Source of the DNA: Monosporascus cannonballus | Lineage: Eukaryota > Ascomycota > Sordariomycetes > Xylariales | Reading direction: 5' to 3' | NCBI GenBank assembly: GCA_004154925.1 | Contig: QJNS01000016.1 | Location: forward strand, 1-64,000 | Length of the DNA stretch: 64,000 bases | Part shown: one piece after another, positions 23,798 through 33,992 of the stretch | How the letters are laid out: each line of letters opens with the position of its first letter | Numbering within the stretch: the first letter of the stretch is position 1 | Notes under the pieces: generated by a model | The model's input: the letters and a program-made list of their open reading frames with translations, nothing else | Database searches by the model: none | What the model was told of the DNA's origin: nothing | Translations under genes and position numbers: made by a program

Positions 23798-24997
23798 ACG
23801 TACTATATAAGCTCGCGACTTAATATTATTAGTCGTTATAGCAGCTTCAAATACGTTATAAAAGCCGGCGATAAAATTTTTCTTAGTAATATAGATAACG
23901 TGTCGCTGTATAAGATTTTCGATATAAAGCGAATACGTACGTTTTAATACGGAAAAATAGGATACGTCGAAAGGTTGGAGCCGATAAAAGAAATGAGCAG
24001 ATATATAAAATGTGATAATATCGTTGGTTTAGCAGTATTTTTCGAATTCGATCGAATGGTAATTTTCGTAACTGTTAAGGATAAAAAGACGTTTCGAATT
24101 TTTGGTACGCGTTTTAATATATTTGTCGAAATACTTAATCCATTTTAGACCTAGTTTATTTATTATCTAGTTATTTTCGCTTATAGCAAACTTCTAGTCG
24201 GATAGAAGTAAGTTATCGGCGAACTAGCAAAAAAGGTAGTTTTTCTCAGTAAGAATAATAAATAAAGATAAAGCTTAGCTTTAAAAATTAACGCCTTATA
24301 TTACTGTAAATTATTCCAGATCTTTTTGCTAGGTTTATTAAAACTCTTTACGTTTTTTAGCGTTAATAATAATTATACTTATTATTATAAAAACTTTATT
24401 AAAAATTTCGTTTCGTTAAAATTATAAATATTTTTTGCGATACCGTATTTGCGATTATAATCCGAATAACTTTAAATTATTTTCGAAATATTTTTAAACT
24501 TTTGTATAAAATCTTTTAATAATTTATTTTTTTGATTTAAATATATTTTGAGTTTTTCTTACCGTTTAATAAAGTTAGATATTTAATTAATCCCGATATA
24601 TTTTATAGCGCGTTACGTAAATAATAAATTCGCTATATTTTTAACGTACTGACGCCGAATAGGAAACGTTCGCGTATTTAAATTAAAGATCCGTTAGACG
24701 ATCAATTTTTTTCGGTTAGCGTTAGTTTTTGCAAATTAGGAATAATATCGGCTCGGGCGCGTTTACCGTAATATCGGACTTTTAAGGTCGTTTTAAGGAT
24801 ATCGTATATCGTATTAAGCGTTTTATAATTAAGTTTTGAGGTACGTGTTTTCGCCGGAACGGCTAAATTTATTCTTATTTTTTTACCAAACAATTTATGT
24901 TATTGATGTTAAATAATATCTGTTTAAAGTTGGTGATCGGAATATGAATAAAAAATAAGTTGCGAATTTGTTTAAGTCGCGAGCTTATATAGTACGT
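23798..24997 (-). mobile_element. pogo/Fot1-type DNA transposon, 1.2 kb, with 26-bp perfect TIRs
   Basis: The terminal inverted repeats 23798-23823 and 24972-24997 (ACGTACTATATAAGCTCGCG at the outer end) are identical over 26 bp. Each is flanked outside by TA, the target site of Tc1/mariner-pogo elements. The interior encodes a decayed transposase on the minus strand. At 1.2 kb it is shorter than classical Fot1 (about 1.9 kb), so it may be internally shortened. Confidence 0.82.
23830..24893 (-). pseudogene. pogo/Fot1-type transposase relic
   Basis: The first 63 codons (24893-24702) are open and end with TIYDILKTTLKVRYYGKRAR then IIPNLQKLTLTE, matching the psq/helix-turn-helix and CENP-B-like start of fungal pogo transposases. 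Downstream, broken frames give KWIKYFDKYIK, RTKNSKRLFIL, ENYHSIEFEKYC and then LQPFDVSYFSVLKRTY, the hallmark GHxSHHSxEF...LQPLDVGxFSxLKRxY of the DDE domain. The final part reads NFIAGFYNVFEAAITTNNI. Several stops interrupt the DDE region; the element is dead. Confidence 0.8.
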
Positions 24998-25130
24998 TAT
25001 AATGTAATATAATATATATACTTATAATAAGAAATTATTAGTAAATATATATAATTAAATTTAGAAAACGCGCTATATTAAATTAATAATAATATTATTA
25101 GTGATTAATAATATAAAAAGAAAAATTAAT

Positions 25131-25337
25131 TATAAAAATATAATCTTTATAAAGATAAGGTTGGTAACCGACTAATTACTGATTAACTACCGATCTACGT
25201 ATTAATATAAATTTATTATCTAGCAGCTAACAAGAAACGCTAAATAATAATAACCTAATATATTTATTACTTAGAATCTGCTTTACGACTAGTCGGAGAT
25301 TACCTTACTCTAGCTCATAGCTGTTCACTATCTTACA
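25131..25337 (+). repeat. 207-bp solo-LTR-like repeat, partly decayed copy
   Basis: Homologous end to end to 9113-9319 and to the reverse complement of 16780-16985; ends in CACTATCTTACA. The right half is well preserved (GACTAGTCGGAGATTACC). No matching target duplication. Confidence 0.65.
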
Positions 25338-26016
25338 AAACTTAATCTTATATTTGGTTTAAACGGTGATGAAAAAGGGAAAAAATTTGCAGACATCGTC
25401 GTAATCGCGTATCTTTAGGCGGTCCCGGGATATAATTCGTCCTTTTTTCGTATATATTTCATTATGGTATATGATAAAGCGATTAACCTAATTTTTCTCG
25501 ACGGTTTTTTTAAGACGTAGTAAGACTTTTATTATTTGACGGACCTAGATCTTTATAAAAGCGCGGTCGTATATATTTTTATATAAAATCTAATTAATAA
25601 ATTTATTTTTCTCCCTAATTCGACAATTTACGCGCGTTATTTTGGGTTTCGGAACGCGGTTTAATGCTATAGACGCGGTATAATAGGGTTAATTAGAATA
25701 TCTCGAATTGCACGTTTATTAGAGTCTCGAAATTACTGTTACGGCTTGGTCCACCGTAAGAGCTCCAGTATATATGCAGCTGTAAGCACCAGGATGATTG
25801 CCACAATTGCGATCATTCCACTGATCTTTTGCCCTGGTGGCGTAATGGCATGGTGCAGCCATAACAATTACCTTTCGCAATAAAATCCTTAATATCTTAA
25901 ATTTTGCGTTTACGGTCGAAATTAATTATTTTCATCCGAAATCAATTAATTAAAGGGTTATGGAGTTATCCCAAAATGTTATTATAAGGGGTGGTGGTTG
26001 TTGTAGAGAAAAGTCT
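25338..26016. other. Transition from AT-rich block 1 to normal DNA
   Basis: No gene is recognisable. A potential long hairpin CACCAGG ... CCTGGTG lies at about 25789-25840. Confidence 0.4.
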
Positions 26017-26056
26017 TATTCATTGCTAGAGTAATTCATTAGGTGGGGTCCGAGGT
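26017..26056 (-). repeat. Right copy of 40-bp inverted repeat bordering AT-rich block 1
   Basis: Reverse complement of 7861-7900 with three transitions. AT-rich DNA lies on its inner (left) side as at the left copy, so the pair brackets the whole 18-kb block. Confidence 0.75.
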
Positions 26057-26558
26057 TAGCATCCCCTGACTCAAGAACATCAACGAGCTTTGGCTTTTCT
26101 TCTAACTTCTAGAAAAACCAGAAGTGCAAAAGTCTCTGGATGGGAAATTCGGTTGCACATGCGGTTCCATGGTGGGGTTCTTGATTCGCCTGCTAGATGT
26201 TTGCATATTGGTGCATACTACTAGGTATGTGCGTATATCATGTGAAAGCCATTTGGACCGCTAGCATGCATGTATATGTCCGGCAGGGGCTGGTCTGGCA
26301 CACGGCTGCAAGGGGAGGAAGTGAGCCTCTCAGGGTGTGAGCCGACAGGCTGGGGATGGCTGACTATGAATTGCCCTCAATTTAATTGGTTTGAATACGA
26401 CCCTTTGGACACTCCCCTCTTCGTCATGATCCACCTTAGGTTTATGATTTTTCATGTTCCCTTTCCCAGTCTCACGCCACAACTCTCAACGGGAGTGATG
26501 CTCTTGACGGGATTGGTTGGCTATTCTCAATCTGTTTTCAGCTGTAGCGAACACCTAT
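26057..26558. other. Downstream intergenic stretch, no recognised gene
   Basis: Normal composition. It contains the 3' flank of the erythromycin-esterase-like gene and no convincing feature. Confidence 0.4.
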
Positions 26559-27986
26559 TCACATGCCAAACGGGTACGTCTCCCCCAGCGCCAACGGCTC
26601 TTTCGGCTGTGCTGTCTCAAAAGCATGGACAGCGCTGGTCCTGTCAAACCACACAAACCCGTCGTACTGCTTCTGTAGGGTGGTTTCCATATAATGACTA
26701 TAGAATTCCGTCTTGGGTTTATAGATTACCCCGATGAACCGCTGAAGCTTCGTTTCCAGGTTGAGGCCGCGGGTATTCAGTAGAAATGAGGGGATCCCCG
26801 TAGCGTGGAACATGCCCTCGTAGCTGTCGGGCCTTGAAGGGCGAACATTCATGATTTCCATGGGCTCGCCCCAGCCGTCAGCGGCGGCTACCGTTCCGGT
26901 ATGTGTTCCGCATCCGATGATGGAGACCTCATCACCAAAATTCTCGCGACACAACTGCCCTAGGTTCAACTCACCACGCCTGGTTCCCATACTGGAACCC
27001 CGCGCATCGCCTACGTGGGAATTGTGGGCCCAGACCACAGCCTTCGAACGTGGCCGAAGCTTAAGCAGACGGGATAATACGGTGAACATATGCTCGTCGC
27101 GCAAGTTCCACGAGATGTGGTCCGCGTAGAACAATGAGCGGTAATACCTTTCCGAGTCACGGACGACGCGTGCGTTCATCTCGGCGTCCACAAAAGACTC
27201 CTCGTCTTCGTGTTGCGAAGCTAGCTTGATTCTATTGGCGAGAAGCTCCCTAAGCATGTGAACGACACCTTTCTCGCACTTTGATGAGTTTGAGTAGAAC
27301 GCGGATCGACCATATTCCTGCGGGTCGTGCAGCCAAGGTTCGAGGCATCCATATCGTTTCTTCGCAACTTTTGCGAGATCCAGATCCAACTAGACCATAT
27401 ATGTGAGTCGGAGTACGTCAACGTTGCCGGCCAAGAGCAGGCGCATACCCGTTCGAGATACTCAATCACGGCTTTTGCAGAGGCACCCATGCTGTATAGG
27501 TCGAGTCCGTTGAAGGAGGTCCGCTGATTTGGGGGCAGATTTGCGTTGTGGTCCCTAAGCCAATCTACGAACCCCTGTACCTCGGTATTCCGCCACATCC
27601 ACTGTGGGAAGTGGCCGAATATACGGGTCGGTACACTCTTGTCCTTACGCGGATGCTGACGGACATACTGGTCAATGGTTCGCGCATCTGGCCAGTCGGC
27701 TTCGATGGCCACGATATTGAAGCCGTGCTCTTGGATCAGACGCTTGGTTATGGCCGCACGCGCACGATAGAACTCGGAGGTGCCGTGGCTGTATAAGTGG
27801 TCAATACCACCGTCGCGGGCGGACTTGCGTAGCATCTAAGCATCTCACTCAGCCTTACCTGCCATCTCCGATGAGGACGATCCGCGAAGCGCCAAATATG
27901 TCGAAGTGGGCGCCGAATGAGCTGCTCTCGATTGGTGGCAGCTCGGTCACTGCCTCCTTGAGTACGTCTGGTAATTTCTGTGCCAT
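26559..27986 (-). CDS. Erythromycin esterase family protein
   Basis: Three exons, 27986-27859, 27788-27449 and 27389-26559, give 432 residues. Introns of 70 and 59 bp (donors GTAAGG and GTATGC, acceptors ATACAG and GTCTAG) join in frame. Family signatures: RIVLIGDGSHGTSEFYRAR (about residues 34-52, catalytic His), FNIVAIEADWPD (catalytic Glu), RYGCLEPW and VVWAHNSHVGD (two further His). Bacterial Ere enzymes open the macrolide lactone ring; fungal members are of unknown substrate, and a hydrolase role is inferred. The motif GDGSHGT replaces the more usual G(D/E)ASHGT. An in-frame ATG at 28010 would add 8 residues. No signal peptide, so probably cytosolic. Confidence 0.9.
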
Positions 27987-28010
27987 ATTCTTGCCAAGGC
28001 CAGACAGCAT

Positions 28011-29635
28011 ATGGGATACCAGGCGAGGATACTTGTCGGTCCTAACTGCTAAACAAATTTACAAGACAAGCAGTAGGTGTATTCAGATGAACCAATTGAT
28101 GGGTACTTCTAGGTAGGCGATAGGATTTTAATAGCTGTTCATATTGCTAGTGTCGCGCGCGGTCTGGGTCGCGGTCCGCTGGCATTGATCTCTCTCGGGT
28201 GATTCAGATTTACATCATGTTACGTCATTCTCATGAAAGGCCTACCTGATAGAACATGAGCGAAGTGCCCAAACACAGCTCATCCCCATGAACTGGTTTA
28301 GGGTCTCGACAAAATAAAACAACATGTATCTGCCGATTATATGCATACTGATGAGTGCCATGGTGTGGTTCGCGCATTTGAGTACAGTAGACACCTCATG
28401 TAAAGTCTAGAAGCGCCTAACAACGTATTGTAGGGGTGGCTTGCTCCAGAAACCCGTCCCCTACTATCCAACTCCACGGGTATTTCGGTGACAGAGATAG
28501 ACTAGTTAGGTACCTTGCACATGGTAGGCATATGCATAGAGCATCAGGAGAAAACGAAAGACCCCTAATTGGGAGCTGCTGAAGCGACAGGAACCAATTT
28601 TGCGTGGCATTCAGGCTGCGATAGCTCCAGCCATAGCCACCATCACGGGGAAGTGAATATGCACCGTATCTCCCAATCCGCCCCCGGCTTGCCTTACCCG
28701 GACGGTTGCAATCTGCCCTGCTGTCGGCCTTCAGGTGTTGTCTGGGAGAAGGACAAGAAGGGGACCCCGTCTTCTCGGGATATGGATTGATGAGACAGGT
28801 CCCAGCAGCGTACGCGTCGGTGGCCGTGGATATCTAGTGGCTGGATGACGTAGTTCTTTAGTCCGCCCGCCCCCAAGGCTCCTCGGAGGCGCCGAAGAAT
28901 TCCACAATGCACCCTTGTTGGTAGCTTTGCGCTCTGGAGTTGAGTCAAAACGGACGTAGGACTTTAGGGGCCGGGACCGCCATTGGAAAACCCAAGATAA
29001 CCTCAGCCTTGCTTATTATTACCATATTTCTGGTTGCATAACGTCAAGTGACAGCTGAAAGGGGCCCAACGTAGAGTTGCTGCGCTGCGCCACGCTGCCG
29101 ATAAGATAAGATATTAAAGCTTGGCCCCGCTTCCTATCAAATATGAGTCTGGTATGTCGTGACCTCGGTCAACCGCCGCCGTTAAATCTTGATGCAAATA
29201 ATTTAAATATGTTTGAACGCGATTCTTTCATAATATTTACTGTTGCACATTAAATAGCCTGTTACTTGACGCTATGGGCATTCGTAAAGACCCGGCATGG
29301 ACACACGTGTGTTAGGATCCAGGCTCCCATATATGCCCTCGGCCGAGAGTCCACTATTATTAAGGCTCTCAATTTGGGAATAGCGGAGTCTTACATCACC
29401 GGAGTCTAGCACGTCTGGTTCCAGTCCAGCGTCCAGGGACCAGCCATCCGCTTTCCCCTTCGACGATGATGCAGTAAAAGAGGGGCCACGTTTCCATTGT
29501 TTGATTTCAGCGATTTCGACGATTTCGATTGGCCCCGTTTTGATTACTTTTCCTACAGTACGAATACTTCCCATAGACAGGAAAACCCTATCGTAGTACC
29601 CATCAGCAAACCGACTCACACACCACCGACCGAAA
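28011..29635. other. Intergenic, no recognised gene
   Basis: Several short frames on both strands (for example 28569-28790 plus) without recognisable domains. The last 100 bp is the leader of the FKBP gene. Confidence 0.45.
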
Positions 29636-30491
29636 ATGCGTAACTTCTTCCTCCCCCTCACCCTCGTGGCCTCGGTCGCCATCGGCGCCGTCGCAGCGGA
29701 CCTGAAGATCGAGGTGACCCAAGAGGTCGAGTGCGACCGGAAGACGAAGAGCGGCGATGGTATCAAGGTGCACTACCGCGGCACGTTCGCCGAGAACGGG
29801 AACAAGTTCGATGCCAGTAGGTTATCCGGCGACTGGTTGCTTCTGCCCTGCGGAATTCGTCACTAAACCACGGACTCTTTGTAGGCTATGATAGAGGGAC
29901 GCCTCTCGGGTTCAAGTTGGGGAGTGGCCAAGTTATCAAGGGGTTTGTTGGACCTTGCGGCTGCTCGCTTCGAGACGCAGTTGCGCTGATGTTAACTTCG
30001 CATAGCTGGGACCAGGGGCTTCTAGGCATGTGTATCGGCGAGAAGAGGTAGGCCGATTGATATTGCGGCGGATGAGACGAAGCGGTATACTAATTGCTTT
30101 CTGTAGGACTCTGACGGTCCCTCCCGAGTACGGCTACGGCCAACGGCAGGTCGGGCCCATCCCGGCTGGATCGACCCTCGGTTCGTAAATCCCTCTAACC
30201 CGTGCTCACCGCGGCGTTCGGGATGCATGTTTCTGACCTGTTCCTCCCCTAGTCTTCGAGACGGAGCTTATGGGCATCGACGGGGTCCCGCAGCCCGAGT
30301 CCATCGTTACCAAGGCGAGCTCGGCGGCCAGTTCCGCGGCTAGCGACGTCTCCGAAACGGCCAGTGAGGCTTCCGAGACAGCTACAGCAAAGGTTGCTGA
30401 GAAGATTGCCGAGGCGGCCGAGGAAGCAGCTGAGGCTATTGGCACCATGCTTGCCGATACCGACGACGTCCAGGAGCACAATGAGCTATAA
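29636..30491 (+). CDS. ER-lumenal FKBP-type peptidyl-prolyl cis-trans isomerase
   Basis: Five exons, 29636-29816, 29885-29942, 30006-30047, 30107-30180 and 30253-30491, with introns of 59-72 bp (one with a TACTAAT branch site), give 197 residues. An N-terminal signal peptide ([20 protein letters not shown]) precedes a full FKBP fold: [51 protein letters not shown] and FETELMGI. The binding-pocket Tyr, Asp, Phe, Trp and Tyr are all present. The C-terminus is an Ala/Ser/Glu-rich extension of about 55 residues ending in HNEL, an HDEL-like ER retrieval signal. This is the FKBP13/FPR2 group, which catalyses proline isomerisation during folding of secretory proteins and is FK506-sensitive in yeast. 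The gene looks intact. The long Ala-rich tail is unusual compared with yeast Fpr2. Confidence 0.93.
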
Positions 30492-31398
30492 GCTTGGTTT
30501 CGTTGCATCGCTCTCGACCGTATTGACAGATGTTGAGGCATGTGTCTAGACCATGCATTACCCTTCCGCGGCGACGCACACAAGAGGTCCCGCCGCCTTC
30601 TGGGTATGGCAGTCTCCGTAGCAACTCCATAGTTGATGGAGATGGACAGTGTGAAAATTCAGGGAGTCGACTTGCAAAACTGAGCATAGTGTATGCTATA
30701 CAGCCTCTCCGGATTGGTTATAACACTGATCAAGCTGAATATAAATGATATTATCGAAAAGCTGCATCTCTGTCTACAGTCATGATGAGATATCCACTAG
30801 GCACCCGCCTGCGGTCTAAGGGAAGCTCAGGTAAATGTACGTCAGACGACAATCGATCGGTGACCGAGGCCTGCATGCATTGCGCATTTTGCCCCCGTGG
30901 ATCTTGCCCCGTTCAATAATGTCTAAATCATCCACTCCGGAGTTATACCTGCTGGGTTCCGCCGACCCTAATCGTGATATATTTACAGCCGGTTGCTAGT
31001 TATTTCTAGACTTACAGCGGTTTGCGCGTAAGACAGAGACAAGGTCTGTAAAGGGAAGACGGCAGGTCTCACAGGGGGGATAAGGCTTGTGTCAGTAAGT
31101 ACTTACCCGTAACCGGGGGGGACATCTCTCGAGTTTGCGGAAGTTAAATTAAAGTGGCACAGAGGTGTCTTAGCATCAAGGCTGAAAGCTTTATCTTTTT
31201 GGCGCAGACAAACAAAATGGGGGTAACTACCCAGTTAGTATCTTCATCCCACCTACTCACTCACTTACCCTAAACCTCCTTACCTAGTTATACACAACCG
31301 CAAAAAATGTTCTAATCTTGAATAGAATGTCGTAAAGTAATACCGTTTGTCATGTTTCCCTGGCTACCGAGTTAAGGCTGGCCCGGTTTACTTTGATC
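30492..31398. other. Intergenic, no recognised gene
   Basis: Contains the 3' flank of the FKBP gene and the upstream region of the broken TRK gene. Nothing else identified. Confidence 0.45.
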
Positions 31399-33591
31399 AT
31401 GCCACGTCGACGCGTACTCCACGGCCGTGATATTCGAATCGCCTCGGTTTTGGAGAAGATCAGCCCTTCTCTCCCGCCGCTCAATTTTATTGCCATTCAC
31501 TATGCGTATTTCATCTTCGTCTCGCTGGCCGCTTCCCTCGTGTTCTGGGGCTCCTCGAACCCGAGTTTCGGCATCTCGTATGTCGACAGTCTCTTTCTCT
31601 TTATCTCTGCTATGACCGAGGCCGGCCCGAACGTACGTCTGCGTAATTCTAAGCCTAGACGGTCAGCTATGTGAGTTTTGGTAACGGCTAACGCGGGGCC
31701 CATCAGACGGTCAATCCCAGGAAATCGTGCGTAGGGAGAATGAGAGACGCCTGGAACGTCGTGGCAGTCACTTAACCCTTCCACTGGTATAGCGTCTTCG
31801 GGAGTATAGGGAGAAGCCAGACACGTCCGACCACCTGCAGCTCTGCTTCCGTACGAGAACTAGGAACATCCGCTCGCAACGGTGCAGGCAGCAATTTGCC
31901 CATTTCGCGCCCGGTTGACGGAAGGCTGGTTGCTGCTAAAGTTCCTCCAACTCGACAGGACCCTCCCTACGGTAACGGTGGCAAAGCGAGCGCTACATCC
32001 TCGTCCAGCACTAACCATTCAGCTGCCCCGGCTGGGACAGATCATGTTGTATTCACCGAGGATTCCCGTGAAAACGCTGCATCTACTTCGGTGGCCTCTA
32101 AGGGTGCTGCCATTCAGAGACAGGTGCAGGGCACAAATCAGGAGGAGCACATGAGCCAACCTCATAGCTGCCTGCCACATGACAAAGTTGGGCGCAATGC
32201 CCAGTTCCACAGCCTCACGAGCGATGAACATGAGAGGCTTGGGGGTACCGAATACCGGGCCCTCAAGCTTTTGTCGGTTCTGGTCCCGCTATACTCTTTT
32301 CTATGGCAGTTTCTTGGCTGCATCGCGCTGGGCGCCTGGATTGCCAGCAGGGAGCCAGGCTCGGCGGAGGCCAATGCGATCAACCCCTGGTGGAACGGCA
32401 TTTTCAACGGCGTATCAGCTTTCAATAACAGCGGCATGTCAGTCTTAGACGCGACCATAGTCCCATACGGAAGCTCCTATTTTGTTCTGATCATTATGGG
32501 CGCAATGATCCTTGCGGGGAACACTGCCTATCTGATATTCCTACGCCTGATACTGCGGTTCGGTCTGAAGATTGTGAGGCTGGCCACTTACGAGGACCAG
32601 CTAGTCGAATGGAAGACGACGCTCAAGTACATCCTCGAATACCCACGCCGCGTGTACACGAACCTCTTTCCGACTCGGCATACGTGGTGGCTGCTATTCA
32701 TGCCTTTTGTTCTGAACGGCACCGACTGGATTGCTTTCAAAGTGCTCAACCTGGGCAACGCTTTTCTGGAACAGACTCCACTCGGTACCAGAGTCATCGA
32801 TGGCCTATTCCAGGCTCTCGGTACATACCATTGTATCCGTCATTGCTTGACCAAGCTGACACTCCCCATTTAGCCGTCCGGTCTGGGGGGTTTTACGTGG
32901 TATCCATCCCGTCCGTGTTCATCGGGCTGCGGGTGCTTTATGTAATCATGATATATGTTTCGGTTTTACCCGGTGGTAGTCGCAATGCGGCACTCGAACG
33001 TTTACGAAGAGCGGTCGCTCGGGATTTACGTAGACCATGATTATGAGCCTGAGCTCCCTCTACATCGCCGCATGTCGAGCCGCTCAACCGCCAGCAGACG
33101 CGGAGCAGTCAGAAATACCCTCCAGCGTACCCTGACCGCCTGGCACGGCGTGGGTGCTGTCCCGCCATCTGGAAAGGACCCAATGGAGAGCCGGGTAAAC
33201 TTCATCAGCCACCCGATCCGGAGCTAGCTCTCGCATGACCTCTGGTGGTTGGCTGTGACGGTCCTCCTTATCTGCATCATCGAGACCAAGCATTTTATGG
33301 ATGACCCGATTCACCATTCCGTCTTCAACGTTGTGTCCGAGGTGGTCTCCGTTTACGGCTGCGTCGGTATTACTGTCGGGGGCGCCGTATGACGTCTTCA
33401 GCCTCAGCGGCAGCTGGTATCAGGGCAGCAAGCTACTGCTATGCCCAGTCATGTTGCGCGGGAGACATCGCGGCCTGCCTGTCGCTCTCGATCGCGCCGT
33501 GAATTTACCCGGAGACGATATACGCGATGAAGAGGAAGATCATCACATCCGCAGGTCTATGTCGACGACCAGGAGGCGATCTAGTTTGTGA
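31399..33591 (+). pseudogene. Broken TRK/HKT-family potassium transporter
   Basis: The N-terminus is fine: NFIAIHYAYFIFVSLAAS and FISAMTEAG, TRK helix 1 and the start of the first pore. After a possible intron (31642-31706) only TVN remains before the reading jumps to ENERRLERRG, so the first pore and second helix are deleted. A TAG at about 31779 follows. The 31896-32873 stretch is open and conserved (ALKLLSVLVPLY, FNGVSAFNNSGMSVLD, NPWWNGIF, RHTWWLLF) with an intron ending at 32873. Then come a +1 shift in a T run near 32967 (PVVVAMRHSNVYEERSLG continues in another frame), a TAG at 33224-33226 and a +1 shift in a G run near 33380 before MLRGRHRGLPVALDRAV. Four independent lesions make this a pseudogene. 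The intact protein takes up potassium at the plasma membrane. Confidence 0.88.
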
Positions 33592-33992
33592 TAGCTGGCG
33601 CGATGTATAATCCTAACGCTGTATGATATGTTACTCTGTTGATCTTTCCTAGTGCTTTGATTCTGTTATGTGCGAACGCACCACCGAATATAAACTCTCC
33701 GGCAGTGAGAGTACTTTACGGCCTGCTTTATGCTTTTTCCAGTGTTGGTAAAACGATGCCTAGGTTTCGTGATAGAACGGGCGGATATCAGGCTCCCTGG
33801 TGTCCAGACAGGAAAAATATAGGATGTGCTCTTTCGAAGTCAATTAACTTCAACACGAATCCTGGAACTCTGGCACATTGGCCCCACTCTTCCAAATTCA
33901 CGCCCAACCAGACGCTTAAGCGCATCCGAGCTGGCCCATCATCTCTCCAGTTGGTCCACCACGGCAGTGACGCCAGGCCACGCTATCACCGC
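33592..33992. other. Short intergenic gap between convergent genes
   Basis: Tail-to-tail spacer between the TRK pseudogene and the MFS permease gene. Nothing recognised. Confidence 0.5.
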
